Below, one piece after another: positions 61,313 to 64,000 of a stretch of DNA of 64,000 bases (its first letter is position 1; every line of letters begins with the position of its first letter). Position numbers and translations under genes: made by a program. This stretch comes from Nocardia rhamnosiphila NBRC 108938 (GTDB lineage Bacteria > Actinomycetota > Actinomycetes > Mycobacteriales > Mycobacteriaceae), in assembly GCF_000720425.1 (NCBI RefSeq), contig NZ_JOAJ01000005.1, forward strand, positions 620,001 through 684,000. The letters are read 5' to 3'. Below the pieces are notes generated by a model, which was given only the letters and a program-made list of their open reading frames with translations, was not told the origin of the DNA and searched no databases.

Positions 61313-62104
61313 CTGAGCGTCACTACCTTGGCCGCGGAGTTTCACGCGCCGTCGCTAACCGACTTCTTCCCTCCGGCGGTGCTGTTCGAAGGGACCCCCT
61401 TCGAACTCGATCGGCTGATGCTGGTCCGGCTCGTGATGACCGCCGTCCTGATCGCATTCCTGTTCCTGGCGTTCCGGACCCCGCGAATCGTGCCGAAACG
61501 ACTGCAGAACGTCGGCGAAATGGGTCTGGTCTTCGTCAAGGAGCAGATCTGTGACGAGATCCTCGGCAAGGAAAACGGCCGCAAGTTCTTCCCGCTGATC
61601 GCGACGATCTTCTTCACCGTCCTGTTCCTGAACTTCTCGGGTGTGATCCCCGGTCTGAACATCTCGTCGAACGCGCGTATCGGCATGCCGCTGGTACTGG
61701 CCGTGATCGCGTATATCGCGTTCAACTACGTGGGCATCAAGAAGTACGGCTTCTTCACCTATATGCGCAGCAGCATCGTCGTTCCGAATGTTCCGCCGGC
61801 CATGCACGTGCTGCTCATTCCGATCGAGTTCATCTCGACCTTCGTGCTGCGGCCCTTCACGCTGACCGTCCGACTCATGGCCAATATGCTCGCCGGTCAC
61901 ATCATGTTGGTGCTGTTCTTCAGCGCGACCCAGTTCTTCCTCTTCGACGCGGACGCCTGGATGAAGGTGTTCTCGCCCTTCTCGCTGCTGGGCGGGCTCG
62001 CATTCACGCTGTTCGAGCTGCTGGTCATCTTCCTGCAGGCCTATGTGTTCGCGTTGCTGACCGCCGTGTACATCAGTCTTGCCCAGCACGCCGACGAACA
62101 CTGA
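61313..62104 (+). CDS. atpB: ATP synthase F0 subunit a, probable CTG start
   Basis: A 263-residue subunit a of the corynebacterial type (FHAPSLTDFFPP, RLMLVRLVMT, RKFFPLIATIFFTVLFLNF). The proton-path Arg is in LRPFTLTVRLMANMLAGH, with LFELLVIFLQAYVFALLTAVYI at the end. No ATG or GTG lies at the family N-terminus. CTG 61313 (translating SVTTLAAEFHAP after it) has GGGAGAG five bases upstream, while TTG 61328 would be 19 bases from that site. ATG 61112 would add 67 residues of non-family sequence. Confidence 0.92.
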   Translation: MSVTTLAAEFHAPSLTDFFPPAVLFEGTPFELDRLMLVRLVMTAVLIAFLFLAFRTPRIVPKRLQNVGEMGLVFVKEQICDEILGKENGRKFFPLIATIFFTVLFLNFSGVIPGLNISSNARIGMPLVLAVIAYIAFNYVGIKKYGFFTYMRSSIVVPNVPPAMHVLLIPIEFISTFVLRPFTLTVRLMANMLAGHIMLVLFFSATQFFLFDADAWMKVFSPFSLLGGLAFTLFELLVIFLQAYVFALLTAVYISLAQHADEH

Positions 62105-62124
62105 CCGACCGGAACAACCGATAA

Positions 62125-62430
<306 letters not shown>

Positions 62431-62435
62431 TTCCG

Positions 62436-62996
62436 ATGAACGAGTTCATTCTGCTCGCAGCGGCTGAGGGAGAGGATGTGAATCCTCTCATCCCCGCGAC
62501 GTACGACATCGTCTGGTCGGCGGTCTGCGTGGCGATTATCGCCTTCGTGGTCTACAAATACGCCGTTCCACGCCTGATGAAGGTGCTGGACGAGCGCGCC
62601 GACAAGATCGAGGGTGGCATCGATCGGGCCGAGGCCGCGCAGGCCGAAGCCCAGGAGACGCTGCAGCAGTACCAGAAGCAGCTGGCCGACGCACGTCTGG
62701 AAGCCGCGAAGATCCGCGAAGACGCCCGCACCCAGGGACAGCAGATCCTCGCCCAGATGAAGGCCGACGCCCAGGCCGAGAGCGACCGTATCGTCGCGGC
62801 CGGGCACACCCAGCTGGAAGCCCAGCGCCAGCAGATCCTGACCGAGCTGCGTGCCGAGGTCGGCCGCACCGCGGTGGACCTGGCCGAGAAGATCATCGGG
62901 CAGTCGGTATCGGACGAGGCCAAACAGGCCGCGACGATCGAGCGATTCCTCGACGAGATCGACCGTTCGGACGCCGGTATCGGGGTCGGAAGGTAA
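62436..62996 (+). CDS. atpF: ATP synthase F0 subunit b
   Basis: A 186-residue stator subunit. One membrane helix at ~22-45 ([21 protein letters not shown]) is followed by a long charged coiled coil (~50-170; [38 protein letters not shown]). It starts five bases after the atpE stop. A single ordinary b subunit is present here. Confidence 0.95.
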   Translation: MNEFILLAAAEGEDVNPLIPATYDIVWSAVCVAIIAFVVYKYAVPRLMKVLDERADKIEGGIDRAEAAQAEAQETLQQYQKQLADARLEAAKIREDARTQGQQILAQMKADAQAESDRIVAAGHTQLEAQRQQILTELRAEVGRTAVDLAEKIIGQSVSDEAKQAATIERFLDEIDRSDAGIGVGR

Positions 62997-63015
62997 CGAC
63001 GGAGGAGTGAAAACC

Positions 63016-63825
63016 ATGTACGCAGCGAGCCGTGAGGCCAGCTCCCGGTCCAAGGAGGCGCTTCGGGCCGCGCTGACCGGAAGCAACGGTGTTGCGGCCA
63101 CGACGGGGTCCGAACTGTTCGCCGTTGTCGACGTACTGGACGACCAGCGTCCGCTGCGTGTGGCGCTCGCGGACGTATCGGTGCCCGGTTCGGCCCGCGC
63201 CGAACTGTGCGAGCGGATCTTCGGGAGCCAGGTCAGCGCTGCCACTCAGGCGGTGCTGACCACTGCGGTCGCCCAGGACTGGTCGCGTGCCCGGGACCTG
63301 GTCGACACTCTGGTGCTGCTCGGTCAGCTGGCATACCTGGAATCGGCCTCCGAAAAGGGCCGGTTGACCGCCGTCGAGGACGAACTGTTCCGCTTCGGCC
63401 GGATCATCGCCGACAACCCGGAGCTGGAACAGGCCCTGTCCGATCGCGCCGCCTCGGCGGCGGCCAAACGAGAACTGCTCGAGCGGCTGCTGTCCGGTAA
63501 GGCCGAGCCCATCACCCGGGCTCTCGCCGAACAGGTGGTGACCAGGCAGCGTGCCGGGATCGGTGTGGCCTTCGACGAACTGTCCGACCTGGCCGCGGCC
63601 CGGCGCGAACAGATCGTCGCGCACGTCCGGTCGGCGATCGAGCTGACCGACTCCCAGCGTGAACGGCTGGGCGGCGCCCTGGCACGTATCTACAACAAGG
63701 CTGTCACCGTGCATGTCGAGGTCGATCCCGAACTGTTGAGCGGGCTCGTCGTGCGCATCGGCGACGATGTGATCGACGGCAGCGCGATCGGCCGACTGGA
63801 CCGGTTGCGCCGCTCGCTGACCTAG
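63016..63825 (+). CDS. atpH: ATP synthase F1 subunit delta
   Basis: A 269-residue delta subunit with the OSCP fold: an N-terminal helical domain (~1-175) and the C-terminal AHVRSAIELTDSQRERLGGALAR and PELLSGLVVRIGDDVIDGSAIGRL. It is longer than the ~180-residue E. coli protein, as in corynebacteria, but lacks the extra b-like membrane helix fused to delta in Mycobacterium. It joins the b stator to the alpha3-beta3 head. ATG 63016 has GGAGGAG upstream; the frame from 62851 overlaps atpF. Confidence 0.95.
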   Translation: MYAASREASSRSKEALRAALTGSNGVAATTGSELFAVVDVLDDQRPLRVALADVSVPGSARAELCERIFGSQVSAATQAVLTTAVAQDWSRARDLVDTLVLLGQLAYLESASEKGRLTAVEDELFRFGRIIADNPELEQALSDRAASAAAKRELLERLLSGKAEPITRALAEQVVTRQRAGIGVAFDELSDLAAARREQIVAHVRSAIELTDSQRERLGGALARIYNKAVTVHVEVDPELLSGLVVRIGDDVIDGSAIGRLDRLRRSLT

Positions 63826-63907
63826 CGGCGGGGCGCCGGGCACCGGTCCGGCGCGAACCGCTCAACACCCCCGACATTCCAGACCAGAGACCGAGAGCAG
63901 GAAGAAC

Positions 63908-64000
63908 ATGGCGGAGCTGACGATCTCCTCCGACGAGATCCGTAGCGCGATCGAAAGCTACACCCAGAGCTACACCCCGGAAACCTCCATCGAGGAAGTC
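63908..64000 (+). CDS. atpA: ATP synthase F1 subunit alpha, 5' part
   Basis: The first 31 codons of the catalytic-head alpha subunit (AELTISSDEIRSAIESYTQSY), running off the window end. The N-terminal helix matches actinobacterial AtpA. GAGCAGGAAG lies upstream of ATG 63908. Confidence 0.93.
   Translation, partial: MAELTISSDEIRSAIESYTQSYTPETSIEEV

Overview
The window is high-GC actinobacterial chromosome, most likely Nocardia or a close mycolate-forming relative. Three things point there. The run argS-lysA-hom-thrC-thrB-rho-rpmE-prfA-prmC-sua5-wecA-atpI-atpBEFHA matches the order known from Mycobacterium. AtpB is of the corynebacterial/nocardial type. There are ESX (type VII secretion) associated genes. 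No insertion sequence, prophage, CRISPR array or rRNA was seen; two tRNA genes (Cys, Arg) are present.

Layout. 1-6.3 kb: an AAA ATPase, an AraC regulator, a hotdog thioesterase, an unknown gene, an abortive-infection-like protein divergent from a TetR regulator, and a second TetR gene. 6.4-12.4 kb: an SDR, an Lrp regulator divergent from a three-gene branched-chain 2-oxoacid dehydrogenase operon (E1a, E1b, E2), then a rhodanese. 12.4-21.6 kb: an HNH-type lipoprotein, a SNF2 helicase overlapping a SWIM zinc-finger gene, an isochorismatase-like hydrolase divergent from a GlxA-type regulator, an amidohydrolase and a polytopic membrane protein. 21.8-26.5 kb: a valine-degradation operon (mmsA, acyl-CoA dehydrogenase, 3-hydroxyisobutyryl-CoA hydrolase, mmsB). 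Together with the bkd operon it covers most of valine catabolism.

26.8-35.7 kb is the accessory highlight: six same-strand genes that look like an ESX effector island without secretion machinery. They are a 1199-residue protein with a WXG100/CpnT-like N-terminus and a C-terminal hexapeptide (left-handed beta-helix) repeat, a small WXG100-like protein, a YbaB/EbfC (EspL-like) protein, an EspB-like fused PE-PPE protein with a long Gly/Ser linker, and two tandem EspG-like chaperones. A 13-codon leader ORF precedes the first gene.

35.7-46 kb: an EchA8-like hydratase, an Hsp70-fold protein, a MarR regulator, tRNA-Cys, a Tat-exported phosphoesterase, a membrane protein, a MetE-like protein followed by an orphan reading frame, an FAD monooxygenase behind a striking inverted-repeat operator, a 33-residue Met-rich microprotein, tRNA-Arg, and a DUF305/DUF3105 pair. 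46-64 kb: the conserved housekeeping block ending inside atpA. It carries a dispersed ~155-bp palindromic repeat downstream of rho and prfA and upstream of sua5, an N-terminal repeat extension in threonine synthase, a BlaI-like dyad between atpI and atpB, and an apparent CTG start for atpB.
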